A stretch of DNA of 64,000 bases from Hevea brasiliensis (taxonomy: Eukaryota > Streptophyta > Magnoliopsida > Malpighiales > Euphorbiaceae), in NCBI RefSeq assembly GCF_030052815.1, contig NC_079502.1, forward strand, positions 1,364,001 to 1,428,000. The letters are read 5' to 3'. Below, in pieces: positions 35,990 through 48,251 of this stretch. How positions within the stretch are numbered: position 1 is the stretch's first letter; each line of letters begins with the position of its first letter. A program made the position numbers and the translations under genes. The notes below the pieces were generated by a model. The model was not told where the DNA came from and searched no databases. It saw only the letters and a program-made list of their open reading frames with translations.

Positions 35990-37726
35990 ACGAACGCGTC
36001 TAGCAAGAAAATGTAATGGGCACGCAGAGAAATACTATGTACTTGGTCTCAGATGAACAGTGTTGTCCTGGCGGTCCAAGTCTGATTTTCTGGAGGACTT
36101 CTATTTTAGCATCCGTCTCTCTTTTGTACTTGAGACAAGACTCTCATACTATTCTAAAATTAGATAACTTGAAAGCAAAAAATATATATTATTTTTATAT
36201 GTAAAGCTATGTTTTTCCAATTTCGTTTGGAAATTACATAGCTATGTTTTCCAATTTCAAGTGTTGTCTAACTTCACATTTGAATGGTTTTAGCCTTCAC
36301 ATTTGAACAATAGACTAGACAGACTTTCTATGTTCAAAGAGTAAAGATTGTGGCAACTAAGGTTAATTAATAATTATAATCGTACTCTAGTTGGCATTGA
36401 TTCTATCCTGTTTAGAAATGCAAGGCAACATCATAATGAATTGCCTTACCCTCACATTGAATTTGTTACTTTCAATGAGATTTTGGATTTACTAGTTTTT
36501 GGTCCCTTGGTTTTAGTTTTAGTTTTTGAAGAGAAACCAACAAAATCAATAGTAAAATGTTGTTATTGATGAAATTAAAATTATTTTTTTTTTTTCATAA
36601 TGAATAATTATATATTATTTTTTAAAAAAAAATTATATAATATAGTATAACCTGATTTGATCCGGTAACTAAAAATATATCATTCATTTAAGGTACTTAT
36701 ACTTGAATTTTTACCCTTCTGCTTTTCGATCCCATTTAAAATATAAACATATTATACTATATAAAATAATAAAAAAATAAAAAGAATTAATATTTGACAT
36801 ATTATGATGAAATAAAAGAAATAGGTGACATGAGTATACGATATAGTAGTGGCGTGATCCATCAAGCAACGAGTCTTGGTCTCCAATTAACCTTACCCTA
36901 GTCTACATGGGTAGTGATCACGTGATATAGTGTATAGGTATTTGATTTATTGTGGTTGGCCATATTAATCCAAATAATTAGGTTAAACCACTCTATTATT
37001 TAATTACTACTCTTAATTAATTAAATACACATTAAGTTAGTTTTTGTTTTTGCCTATGGCCTTATTAGCTCCATGTGAACATACATTTTGAGGATTCGAA
37101 TTAAATCAAGATGGATGGTTGGAAATTAATATTGATAAGGTAGTTGTTCCTAGTTAATTGAGAAACTTAATTAGGTTTTAATAAAAACAAAATAATAATA
37201 ATGATAATTTTAGTTATTGCTAGCTAGTTGCAGTTAATTAATTATATATAGGCTTGTTAGGGTGGGTCAGAAAGTGGAAAGCTTGAAAAATGGAGGCATT
37301 TAGTCGTATTTTGAGGAGACCCATTTGATAAATCAATTAACGCGTTAGGAAAAATATTCTTTTGAAGATTTCATAGGTTTTCAGATTCAATTATTTGGTT
37401 CTGGGCCACGGCTGCTGTACGTCACCTACCCACTCAATCATATATATATATATTAAATAAATTTCATTATATAATTTATACTTTAGATTTCCTCCATCTT
37501 TTATTTTCATATAGTTTTGGCATCTGAAAAATTATTTTATCAATCGAAATAATTATATTGAATTATTTTTCATATAATTTAAAACGCATAATTCATATTA
37601 TACTGACTTTATTATTATCTATTTTTTATATCCTTTTCTTATTTTATGAAAAATTATTGTGTTTATCTTTTTTTTTTTTTTTAAGCAATGTTTAGTTTTG
37701 GTTGCCTTCAAATATAAGAAAATTAC
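35990..37726. other. AT-rich intergenic DNA, no gene seen
   Basis: Short open frames here (for example 36016-36204 and 36348-36569) show no recognisable domain. Poly-T runs lie near 36585, 37668 and 37728. I see no transposon ends. Confidence 0.6.
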
Positions 37727-38150
37727 TTTTTTTTTTTTTTTTTCAAACTTTGTGAGAGTGGGCGTGCATTTTGAGACATTTTAGACCCATGCAAGAAAAA
37801 TATCAAACCATGCAAGAAACTCTCCCCTCTAAGTAGTGGTAGCTTCTAGACCTTGCCTTCAAACAGACCCAAACGGAGCTTGACCATACCCAGCTCGCCT
37901 AGATACTTGAGTTTCTGCATGTCTCCCTCACCAAGAAACTCCACCAAAATCAGCAAAAAAAGACCAAGCCAATACTATTTACACACCAAATCCGAATGGG
38001 AGGGACATGGTCCTTATTGGCGCAAAATAAAGAGCCCTCCCAGCCCAAAGGGCAAAGGAAGCAATCAAAAACTGCTCGGCTTACATGGGAAAAATCAAAC
38101 CCATCAAAACTTTGAGAGAAACTTCTCTCTCTAGAAACCTCTCAATAATT
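37727..38150 (-). mobile_element. short polyA retroposon fragment
   Basis: On the minus strand it starts with gagaggtttctagagagag near 38150 and ends in a run of about 18 A (plus-strand T run 37727-37744). Its start resembles that of the insert at 21381-22289, and both have cttcctttgccct near the 5' end. There is no clear target duplication and no convincing coding frame. Confidence 0.5.
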
Positions 38151-38218
38151 TTTTTTTATATCATGTATCTTTTCTGTTTTTGTATACAACCCAAGGCTCC
38201 CAGTTTTTGGTTTTTATG

Positions 38219-38990
38219 ATTTTTTTTTTCTCAAAGATCAAGGATAGTTCATTAAAAAAGACCTAATCCAGTTCATAGGTCGGCCTAACAGAGGATATAA
38301 TACAAATTGAGACTCAAAAATTTAGCCCAACAACCAGTAGCCTATTCTACCCATCCCAAAACAGAGCCCAATCCCACGTAAAACCTTAGGCAGCAAAAGC
38401 AAATTATGCATCCAACACATCTACAACCTCCACCTCTCCTCATGAAAAATAAACACTAATAAAAAAATAGGATTTTCTTAGGAGAAAAACAAAGCAAGCA
38501 TAGCCTGGTGCAAGCAAAGGGAGTAAGATCTCGCAAGGGTAAGCTGCTAGAACCCCTTCGAAAAAACTAAGGGACCATCGAATTAGCGCTAAAGATGGTA
38601 AAGGACAACGATGGTAGGGTCTTTTGAGTCGGCCATTTAGTTAGATCCCACAAGCTACCACCACCAAAAGAGATTAAACATCACGCCATAGAAGAAAAGA
38701 AGCTCACACTGACTCCAATTGCCCCCCATAGTCATCATGCAAGACATGCAACCGAAAAAAGGATGAAAAAACAAAGAAAATAGGCAGCCCAAACCCACAA
38801 CACCAAAATGCCCAACCCACAAAAAAATCCATTTACACGTACCCAATAATGCAGAGAGTGAACCCAATATCGAACAGCAAGAAAGTCAACCTTCCCCTGT
38901 TCAGAGAGGCAGGCCAATGAAGTGACAGACACTATGGGCTAAACCCTAAAACAGAACCAAGAAAAAATGAAAATCAAAACTTGTACATTG
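38219..38990 (-). mobile_element. polyA retroposon fragment
   Basis: On the minus strand the block ends with ttaatgaactatccttgatc followed by about 10 A (plus-strand T run 38221-38230). That end resembles the 3' end of the 21381-22289 insert (ttaatgaagtatttat). The 5' limit near 38990 is uncertain. The hydrophobic open frames at 38655-38932 are not like any known protein. Confidence 0.5.
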
Positions 38991-39770
38991 CTTGGAGTTT
39001 TTTTTAAATAAATTTGTTTATTCTTAAATTGTTGTTTTTATTTAGATTCAACAGAAACGTTGAAAGTTAATTAATAACTCTAGACGTAGGGTACAACAAT
39101 TCAAGATTCGAGGACTAAAATGTACTCTTTTAGTTCAATTCTAATCTAGTTTTAGTTTGAATTTTAACTGTTTAGCTCAAGAATAGTTTTAATTAATTTA
39201 AATTTCAACGATTTCAATCTCATTTAAGCTATGAATGAGATGAATTTCAAAAAAGGAGTATGGCCTGCTTGGGCACCGTTTGATTTACAAATTTTTATAG
39301 ATACATAAAATTTATATAATTAACAAACATTTTTCATTTTATTATTATTATTTTTAAATTCTTCTTGCTCTTATATGAAGGACCTTTTTATACACTTTAA
39401 TAAATAATATAAAAAATATTAATAATCTTAACAAAAGATTTAATGATTAATACCTAAATATTTTAAATGCTATATATGTTTTCGTATCTTAATAAAGGGT
39501 TCAGATGTGTCATATGCTAATGAAATCAAGCATCCATGTCCATATATTTAGGTAACTGGCTGGAATACGGAGTCATATCAAGGAATCACATACCCTACAG
39601 AAAGAGGCTACCAATAATTTCTACGAAAAAAAGAAGAACAATAATTTCCCACAATCTTTGAATTCTCCAACACCACAAATCTAAAAGCTCATGATCATAA
39701 GTTACTTAGGTAAAGGTCTCAAGTCTCCACAAGTATACAAATATATGACTGACAAAATCAAAACAATGCA

Positions 39771-40226
39771 ACTCAACTCAACTAAGCCTTTATCCCAAAA
39801 ATTTATTGGGGTCGACCACATAGATTCTCTTTCTCCACTGTAAACGATTTGGGTTAAATCCTCGGAAATGTGTAATGCTTCTAAGTCATGTTGTAATACT
39901 CTCCCCTAAGTCAGTTTAAGTCTACCATTTCTTTTCTTTTATCCTCTAACCCAATGTGCTCTACTTATTTAACTGGAGCCTCCGTATGTCTATACTTCAC
40001 ATGACCAAACCACCTCAATATCCCTTTTCTCAACTTATCCTCAATTGGCACTACTCATACATTTTTTCTAATACTCTAATTACAGACTTTATCTAGTCTA
40101 GTATGGCCACTAATCCAACTTAACATTCTTATCTCCGCAACTCTCATCTTAGACATATATGACTCTTTCATTGCCCAACACTCACTACCATATAATATGA
40201 CCGGTCATATGGCTGTACGGTAAAAT
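39771..40226 (-). mobile_element. RTE-type LINE, 3' fragment
   Basis: The 3' end is the common plant RTE terminus, read here on the plus strand as actcaactaagcctttatcc. Upstream on the minus strand, decayed coding DNA reads KMRVAE, then RWFGHVK and TEAPV, the C-terminal part of RTE reverse transcriptase proteins, broken by stops. It lies just downstream of RPL38. It is a dead, 5'-truncated copy. Confidence 0.8.
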
Positions 40227-40328
40227 CAAAACAATGTTTTTCAAAAATCATAAGAAAAAAAAACCCAACCTAGAAAGGCGTAAAATTAGATCCTTAATTC
40301 TCATAAGGCCAAAACTCTGTTTCCTTCT

Positions 40329-42506
40329 TCACAGGTCTTGCACACTCAAACCTACAAGCAAAAGATATGAACGGATGATTAGACATAACCTAAAACATGT
40401 TTTAGGGACCAAAAATTCAACCCTTCCTATTGTCCAGAGATCTCAGAAAGTGAGAGAAAAGCAAAAGGAGAGCAAAGTTCTAAGCCCAAACAATCTATTG
40501 CATTGAACAAAGAGAAAATAAAATTTAAGCAAATCTATTTTTTGAGCATGTGGATTAAACTCATACATGTACAAGAAGTCTATTTGCACGGAACAAACTT
40601 GATCACAAAATAATGATATCAAGATCACAGTACATTATACAACTAGCTAGTAGCTACTGAACTACCAACTCAACTCAACTAAACCTTTATTCCAAAAATT
40701 TGAGGTTGGCTATATGGATTCTCTTTCTCCATTCTAAAAGATTTTGGATTAAATCCTCGAAATGTGTAATGCTTCTAGGTCATGTTGTACTACTGAACTA
40801 CCAAAAGAAGAAAAAAAAAAAGAAAAGAATAGAAGGGGTAAACGTTCATACCAAGGGGAAGAGATTGTTTCAACTTGTCAGCCTTCTCAGAGTCAAACAC
40901 ACAAAGTGTATAAAGGTACTTGGAGCAGCAAACCTTGAACTTCACCACATCTTTGCTTCGCTTGATCTTGACAGAACGGGCATCCTTCCTTCTTGCTGTA
41001 AGAAGGAAATCCTTGATTTCATGGATTTGCTTCGGCTGTTGATGAGAAAGCAAGGCATAATCACAAACTACTAGGGAATTTTGATTATTGGGTACTACAA
41101 AAGTTTGATAAGATGTTGGATAAAAGAAAATGCATATGATTACAAAAAGAAACTATCAATATATGGTAAAAAAGAAAAGCATTTATTTAGCAAGTAGCAA
41201 CCACTCAGAGATATCATGGTATATTACATAACCAAGACAAGCCATGTTTCCCCAAACAAAATGTAGGCTCTATTTGAAGGCTATCCAATTTCCTTAAAAA
41301 TAAAATAAAGTCCAGCATTTGGCTTACTCAGTTACTACAAGCAACTGCATTTAGGCCTCATCAGCTTTCTAACTATAATTATAAAATTAACAGCTTGTTT
41401 AGATGAACAGATTCCAAATGCTGAAGCAACTGAAATGTAGCTCTCCAACAAGAAAGATGATTTGGCTGAATAAAAAAAACTAAGCTCAGCAGACCATATC
41501 CTGAAGCACATTGTTAAAGTCATTTTGTTCTAACCCTAGTCACAACAAAGTAACTTGATTACATGTCAACTACTTGCATTGAGAAAACGTCAAAGTATCC
41601 AAACTCCACAACATCAAAATGTATCAAGCTGTCCACTGAGTCAAATTTCCAAAATTACTTAAAATGACATTTACAAATTCCCCTTCCAGAAATTTTAATA
41701 AAGTTTTCATATTCCCATCAACTTTTCAAGTTAAAAAGAATCGAAAACACACCAAATGCTGAAAACTCCTAATGGGTGTAAATTATTCATATTGTGTTTG
41801 AATTATGCTCAACTATGTTAAATTTTGAGAGAGTGTTAGTCAAGTAACGATTAATTCATTATTAATATGGGTTTACATAAATTATTAAGTTGCTTTACAC
41901 ATTTGATTAGTTGCAACCCAACAACTTATATTTACCCATTCAATCTTATATTTCAATCTTATATTTTTCCAATGTGGGATAACATTCCTAACAAACCATG
42001 ACTTCCATCACCAATTGCTGTCATTAAAACTATAAAGTCTAGCTTAACTAAAAACAACCACAAGAGATAGCTCTACCAATGGTAGCCATTGAAATTCACA
42101 ATTCAAGTTCACCAACAGAAAGACCAAATTAAAAATTAAAAAAAAAAAAAAAAACCTACCCACCAATACACATTCCAAATACCAGCAAATGAAAGTAAAA
42201 GCAAAGTAATCAAACGCGATTAGATGACAAGTTCATCACTGTTTTGTATTCAATAAAGAGAAAAATTAGCATAAAGCTCCTGTCAATGCAGCCTTATCTA
42301 CTTCAAACACCTAAACTAAGAAAATATGAAGATCTCTGCGTATTTTTGCACCAAGGAAGCAAACAGATCCTATTATGAACATAAAATGGAAAAATCCTCC
42401 GATTTTTTAATTCCTTTTTCAAGTTATCAAATTTCTTCCCAAGCAAAAAGAGAAATCAGATAAAACAGAGATGAAATGAAGCACAGAGGCCAATGGAAAT
42501 TACCAT
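40329..42506 (-). CDS. RPL38: 60S ribosomal protein L38 (eL38)
   Basis: Three coding exons make 69 aa: the ATG alone (42506-42504, then gtaattt), 41035-40852, and 40351-40329, which encodes the end of GLSVQDL and TGA. Intron 1 is about 1.47 kb and intron 2 is 0.5 kb. The protein begins [19 protein letters not shown] and matches the usual eL38 length. eL38 is a small structural protein of the cytosolic 60S subunit. Two residues differ from what I recall of plant eL38: cysteine at 37 (usually arginine, ...KVRCSK...) and leucine at 62 (usually proline, SLPPG). Both fit C-to-T changes. The frame and splice sites are intact and the gene has introns, so it is not a processed copy. Intron 2 holds an RTE fragment. 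Confidence 0.93.
40668..40800 (-). mobile_element. RTE-type LINE 3' end inside RPL38 intron 2
   Basis: The segment matches the RTE 3' ends at 39771 and 63845 (actcaactaaacctttattcc, gattctctttctcca, gtaatgcttctaggtcatg). It contains only the last 130 bases of the element. Confidence 0.78.
41834..41993 (-). mobile_element. possible short LTR remnant in RPL38 intron 1
   Basis: The 160-bp block has TGTTAG at one end and CCTAACA at the other. On the minus strand it starts TGTTAGGAATGTTATCCCAC, a form common at the start of plant LTRs. Inside is a 13-bp tandem pair (caatcttatattt). I see no target duplication, so it may be chance or a decayed solo LTR. Confidence 0.35.
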
Positions 42507-42590
42507 TTTCTTCCTTCCTCTCGTCTAAAGGAGCTCAGTTTGTGAAGCGGCAACCAGAATCGTTCCTTTGAGCTGCTACGTGCATAAAGC

Positions 42591-42600
42591 GTTTATATGC
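42591..42600 (-). promoter_or_regulatory. TATA box of RPL38
   Basis: GCATATAAAC on the minus strand lies about 85 bases upstream of the RPL38 ATG. That is a reasonable place for a TATA box with a short leader. Confidence 0.45.
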
Positions 42601-42609
42601 ACGTGATTA

Positions 42610-43590
42610 AAAGTTCCAATCCCTATTTTTCATCTCATATTTCCGAAAATGCCCCCTCTTTTTTTGAAAAAAAAAAATTGTTGGTTTGGGTCGTTGCCCT
42701 TGGCACAGCTGATTATGGAGTAATGTCTCGTCTCCTTCCTACTCTCAAAAGGCTACATTTGAAAGGCCCAAAAGACTGCCACGCTTTGATTTTAGTCCGA
42801 TTTTTAAATTGAACTAACATCTTCGATTCATGAAATTAACGGTTTAAAATTGTATAATAGAGGATACTGATTTAATTTTGGTTCGGTTGGAATCAACTCA
42901 ACTATAATTTTTTTTTAAATTTTTTTAAAAATAAAAAATGTCAAGTTGATTTATAATCGATCAATTCGACTGGATAAAAGAGAAATAATTTTAATTCGGT
43001 TTATTTCTATAAAATTCATTCCATTTAAATATTAAATTAAGTCAAGTTAATTTTAATTTGACTCTAAATCAAATCAAATTGCATCATAATCTATTATTAT
43101 AAGATAAATCTTAATTATAATTTTTTTTATTGTAATTAAATTGATCAAGATTATGGTACATTTGCAAATTGCAAATCAAAGGTTACATTTAATCTTTAAA
43201 ACATTATGTATTCAATGAAAAATAACTTATATATGAAAATATTTTTTAATATTAAATTAATAATATGTATTTATTATATATGTATAAATATTTTCACGTT
43301 TTAATAAAATTATTAAAGACTATAAAATCCTCTCTTTAAAATAAAGTAAAATTTTTAATTATTTTAATAAAAAATATTTTCTGTTAAATTATTTATTCAG
43401 TTTTTCATATGCTAGAAAATACAAACATGCATATATATTATGAAACTTTAATTCTCAATTTCTTGAGGAACTTTAATTATCTACGTGCCAAAATATAAGA
43501 CATAATTAAAAGAAAAAATTACAAGAATGATAATAAAAATTAAAGAAAAAGAAAAGGTTTAAGGAAACAACTTGATCAATTTGTTGTTCT
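42610..43590. other. intergenic DNA, no gene seen
   Basis: AT-rich DNA between RPL38 and the MADS-box gene. I find no recognisable repeat or coding region. Confidence 0.6.
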
Positions 43591-43601
43591 TGTCAACATA
43601 T

Positions 43602-44150
43602 CTAAAGTTGCAAAAACTCTAAGGTTTCTTGGTTGGATTTTCTTGCTAAAATCCTAAAATCATCGTTATCATCTTCTGTATTACTATTAGAATCAGGATA
43701 GGAATTAGACTTATCTACCTGCAATATTCTTTCCTCCAAAATCTCTTCCTTCTCCTCCAACACCGTCAAAATATCCATTAAAGATTCCTCAGGTAAGTTA
43801 TCAAGCCTTGTGTCCCATGTTTCAAACACTTTCTTCTTCTTCTTCTCCTTCTTTTCTTTCCTGTTCTCGTTCTTGATCACCACAGAAGCTTGATTGTTGT
43901 TCTCTGCGTCCAAAAACCCTACTGCAGGCTGCAGGTTTATGTTTTCTTCACGTGTATATTTCATGAGAATATCATCAACCTCCTTCTTATCTTCGGGCCA
44001 TGTATCGATCTTCCCATCTGGTTGATAACAGATTAGGCAAACTGGAACACCGCACAGGGAGGAGAGCTCTTCTGCTTTCTTCTTCAATGTTTCCTTTCTC
44101 TTCCTGAAGATGGCTTTGCGAGGAGTCAACGGCCCGTTGTTCCGATTCAT
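43602..44150 (-). CDS. type I MADS-box transcription factor, intronless
   Basis: A single open frame of 182 aa. Residues 9-60 form a MADS domain (TPRKAIFRKRKETLKKKAEE, then LSSLCGVPVCLICYQPDGK), followed by TWPEDKKEVDDILMKY, the pattern of type I M-beta or M-gamma proteins. It lacks the K domain of type II (MIKC) factors, which fits type I. The N-terminal basic tip of the MADS domain is weak: MNRNNGPL replaces the usual M-G/A-R-K-K start, so DNA contact by that tip may be altered. A lysine-rich stretch (about residues 97-107) and an acidic Asp/Glu/Ser tail follow. Type I genes usually act in female gametophyte and endosperm development. The exact subclass is not certain. Confidence 0.85.
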   Translation of the reverse strand: MNRNNGPLTPRKAIFRKRKETLKKKAEELSSLCGVPVCLICYQPDGKIDTWPEDKKEVDDILMKYTREENINLQPAVGFLDAENNNQASVVIKNENRKEKKEKKKKKVFETWDTRLDNLPEESLMDILTVLEEKEEILEERILQVDKSNSYPDSNSNTEDDNDDFRILARKSNQETLEFLQL

Positions 44151-44225
44151 GGTGTATTTTCTTTTCTTGTTAGTTTTTTCAGAAAGAGAAATTTGTTTAT
44201 TTATTCTATGATGGAAGAGGCTTTC

Positions 44226-44235
44226 CTTATAGTGG
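44226..44235 (-). promoter_or_regulatory. TATA-like box of the MADS gene
   Basis: CACTATAAGG on the minus strand lies about 80 bases upstream of the start codon at 44150. It is a plausible TATA element, judged by position. Confidence 0.4.
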
Positions 44236-44239
44236 TAGG

Positions 44240-45590
44240 ATTAGGAAATCTTTCCCCTTAGTCGATTTATATTATAGGTGTTTTCATGGTTATTTAATCC
44301 TATACAAAGTATAATTCTTTTTATTACAAAAAATAAAGTAATTTTGCATAAATTTATAACTTATTTATAGAATTTTTATAAATATTTATAAAAAAATAAT
44401 TCAATTTAATTTCCATATAATTATATTATTTTTAGTATATTTTTCTTTTTAAAATAAACTTATTTTAAATTAAAAATAATTGAATTCATTCCCTTATTAA
44501 GTTTTTAAATATAATATTTGGTAAAAAAATTAATTAAATTAAATTATTATAAAATTATAATTTTCAAAATATGAGAGAAAAAACATATATTGTGGAAGCA
44601 CCAGATAATTTCTTATCTTTTAGGAGAATTTATAAGAGCAATGGAATTTTTTTTTATTTGGGAAATATCAAGTATTAAAATTTCAATAAAATTAGTAAAT
44701 CATATCCATCTGGGATGTTTCAATATTTTAATTATAAATAAAGAAATATATCATTGCCGGAAGTGGACATTTTTATAGAAAAAAAAAAGAGAAAATTTAT
44801 GAGAGTATTTAATAATTAGAAGTATTTTTTTTTCCTAAAATTTAATAAATTCTGATTAATTATATTACGTTGGAACTTTAATTTCTGAATAAATATTTAC
44901 AAATTTTTGAGATTTGTGAAGTTTTAATATAATAGAACGTCTCCTATCCACTCACGTTTACTACACTTATTTTATATAGAATGAACATTGTAAATTTCTC
45001 TGGCTTAGTTCCAAATCTTGGGTTCCTTTCTTGCTATTTTTAGCGGAAAATGGAAATTCAAAATATTAATAACATTATGCAGCATATATATATATATATA
45101 TATAATATTTTTTGAAAAATAAAATTTAATTTTATTGTTGAAATTATGATTGAAAAAATTATTTTTTAAATATATTAATTAAAAATATTAAAAAATAATT
45201 TAATATTAAATTTAATAAATTTTAATTATAAAATTAAAATAATAAAATAAAATTTTAAATTATTTATTAATAATATTTAAAATACAATTTTTATTAAAAA
45301 AATAATTAAAACTTTTTAAATTCAATGCTTTTTTTTTTTTTTTTCCCTTAGGGGGCTGCAGAGATAGCAAACACGCTATCAGCCTGCAACTTTTCCAATT
45401 TCCTATAAACATTTATTTTTTATTTTTTAAATACATTCCACAAATGAAATATTTTCAAATTCAATGCTTTTCACACTCTTTCTATGTCATTTCCTCTCCC
45501 TTCTCATCAAAGCTCCTTCCTTGCAAAGTTTAATACTCATCCAACTTTTTCACTGTTGCTTCCTTGCTAAGTTGAACATCCTATGTACCT
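44240..45590. other. AT-rich intergenic DNA
   Basis: It holds a (TA)n run near 45086-45102 and a poly-T run near 45330-45344. I see no coding region. The short open frame at 44590-44778 shows no recognisable domain. Confidence 0.6.
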
Positions 45591-45638
45591 TTTCTCTTTT
45601 TATCCCTCATTAAATGAACTCATCACAATCATAAACAA

Positions 45639-45828
45639 GTAAGGACATCACTTTCTTCGCTGATCACTGATCACTAAAATTTGAAGTTTCAAGCTCTCTG
45701 TTCATCCCTTTTTTTTTTTTTGAATACTTGGTGGGTTTATGTTTTGCAATTCTTGATTCTTTTTCTGCTTGTGAATATCAATTTGTGTTTTCCTGGATGG
45801 AGAGAGACTGGTTTTACTTTTCCTACAG
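45639..45828 (+). other. probable 5' UTR intron of DCL2
   Basis: A strong donor (aacaa|gtaagg) at 45639 and a pyrimidine-rich acceptor (ttttcctacag) ending at 45828 could remove upstream ATG codons, including 45797, before the DCL2 start. It is inferred only from splice signals. An unspliced leader would carry upstream start codons overlapping the main frame. Confidence 0.4.
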
Positions 45829-45879
45829 TAGGTTGTTTAAGTTTTCACTAATGCCGAGTCCATTGATCATTCAGCTTCT

Positions 45880-48219
45880 ATGGAACCTGTCTACATGGAC
45901 ACAGATGATACCCAGAAACTTGCTGCTGAACCTCTACCATTTGCTAGGAGGTAAATTCTTTTTTTTTGGCTTACTTTTTTTCTCCATTGTTAGCAAGCAA
46001 AGGAGAAAAAGAAAGGATTTTTTCCACTCTCTGACTACCTACTGTTAGTGTTTGCAGGTTGTTCATTCATTAATTTCCTATCTTTTTATTCGATCATAAT
46101 TTTATATATTGTTTTGCGCTTTAAATATTTTGGGTTGTGGTTTATTTGCAGCTATCAACTAGAGGCACTGGAGAAGGCATTAAAGCAGAACACAGTACTG
46201 CTCTTGGAGACTGGTTCTGGCAAGACTCTGGTTGCTATCATGCTTCTGCGCAGTTATGCCCATCTTCTTCGCAAACCTTCACCTTTCATTGCTGTCTTCT
46301 TGGTTCCTCAAGTTGTTCTGGTCCATCAAGTATGGCGAATCTCACTCTTCTCCTCTCTCTCTCTCTTCCACATGCATAATTGTCTGTGTTTATGAAAAAT
46401 CTATACACCATTTATGCTTAACAATAAAATTGTGTTTCAGAAGGGTAGATGTGGGTGTTGGAAATGAACATGATTTCACGTCCGTTGTATTCAAATTTAA
46501 TAATTTGTAACATTAGAATGATGGTTCGAAGATGTGAGGTTGGTAGATCAGGTGTTGAAGATGAGAATTTTCCAACTTCTTGGGGCTCTATACAACTTGA
46601 TCGATCTAATATTAAGTTTTGAAAATGTTAGATATTGGTGCTCAGGTTAATTTTGGAAAAAGCTGTTTATTTTTAACAATTTGTCGAGATTTGTGAAATT
46701 CTCTGACATGAAAGTACAATACATGGTCTACAGTTTTTTTTTTTTGGTTACCGAAGGAGAACTTGTACAAATATTTTATATTGGTATGTAATATGGAAGT
46801 AAAAAAAAAGAGTTAAAAGTTACGAAATTTTACGCCAATAATTAAAAATATAACTAGCAAGTTAAAAAAAAAAAAGAACTTTTTCCTGTGTGAATACTAT
46901 GCCAATGTTGGAAGTTGGAGTTGTTAGACAAGATTATTGATTATTGAAACTAAATTTTAAACAAGAATTTATTTTCGGTTTAATCAATTTTCTTCTTCTG
47001 TGTTTCATAATTACTAGCAAGCTGAAGCTGTGGAATCGCACACTGACTTGATTGTGGGTAAGTATTGCGGAGAAATGGGAGTTGACTTCAGGGATGCTGC
47101 TTCTTGGAAGCAACGTTTACAAAAACATGAGGTAGTGTTTTTCTAGATTATATTAAACCAAATAATTTAGGGACCAATGTGAGCATTTGACTCAGGAACT
47201 TGAACCATTGATTCTGTCCATTTGCATTGGAATTTCTATTTTCGTTTTTTAATGATTTGCATCGGATATTTCCCATAGATGTCCAGTCTAGCAAATTTCA
47301 CACTCTAGATTACAGTGCTAGACATGCGAGGGTGTGTTGTCTCACATCGGCTAGGTAGTATTTGGGTTTTGAGAGAAAATGTTTCATATTTGACTTGGGC
47401 AATCGTCCTCCCACAAATTTTCTTTTGATGGAGTTACGCCTAGTCTATTTTGCAATAGATCTCTTTCAATGTCTTGGTACTAAAGTCTCATATTCCATCC
47501 AAAATTTTTGTCAATTTAGGCTACTGTTTGTGTACATCTGAAATCATAATTGTCAAAACCAGTTTTAAGAAAACAGAGTAGCCAAAATATTCTCCAGTTT
47601 TCTTAGTTATTGATTGGTTTTCTGATGATTCTTATTGATGATGGGAGGTAGTTCTGGGCGTGGGTTATGCATAATCTTGATGCAGTTTCTTTTCCTGCTT
47701 CTACATGGATATTATATTTCAATTCCTTCTATGTGACTATGCTCCAATTATTTCTCATGTGTACTTTGGGCCATTAAAACATGGAAAAATATTCATTATT
47801 CATTCAGCAAAGCAAGACTTATAGGCTATATTAAGACTAAGAGTTCTAGACGTCTAGTCCTACTTTTATGGTATCTAGTTACACCTCTACTTCAAGAAAT
47901 TGTGATGGTTGCTGTATCAGATCGCTATGTGTCCATTTCTATTTGGGCAAGTTTTTCGTGCTTGAATGATGGTACTTCTTGTCTTGACTGCAACTTGTGT
48001 AATTTGTAATGTTGCCTTTGAGTGGTGTATGCCAGGAGCAACAATATTTTATTCAATACATTTTCAGGTGCTTGTGATGACACCACAAATTTTGCTTGAT
48101 GGCTTGAGGCATTCCTTTATCAAACTAGACTTGATAAAGGTTTTGATATTTGATGAATGCCATCACGCAAGTGGAAAACACCCTTATGCTTGTATTTTGA
48201 CAGTGAGCTCTCTCTCGCA

Positions 48220-48251
<32 letters not shown>

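Noticed and set aside
38655..38932. Trp/Phe-rich frames
   Set aside because: They lie in polyA retroposon DNA and resemble no family.
45728..46048. 106-aa frame starting upstream of DCL2
   Set aside because: It overlaps DCL2 exon 1 in another frame and runs into intron 1. The DCL2 frame gives continuous homology from 45880.
47315..47400. tgtgttgtctcacatcggct motif in DCL2 intron 3, like the start of some plant LTRs
   Set aside because: No LTR end, second copy or target duplication could be found, so it is not called.
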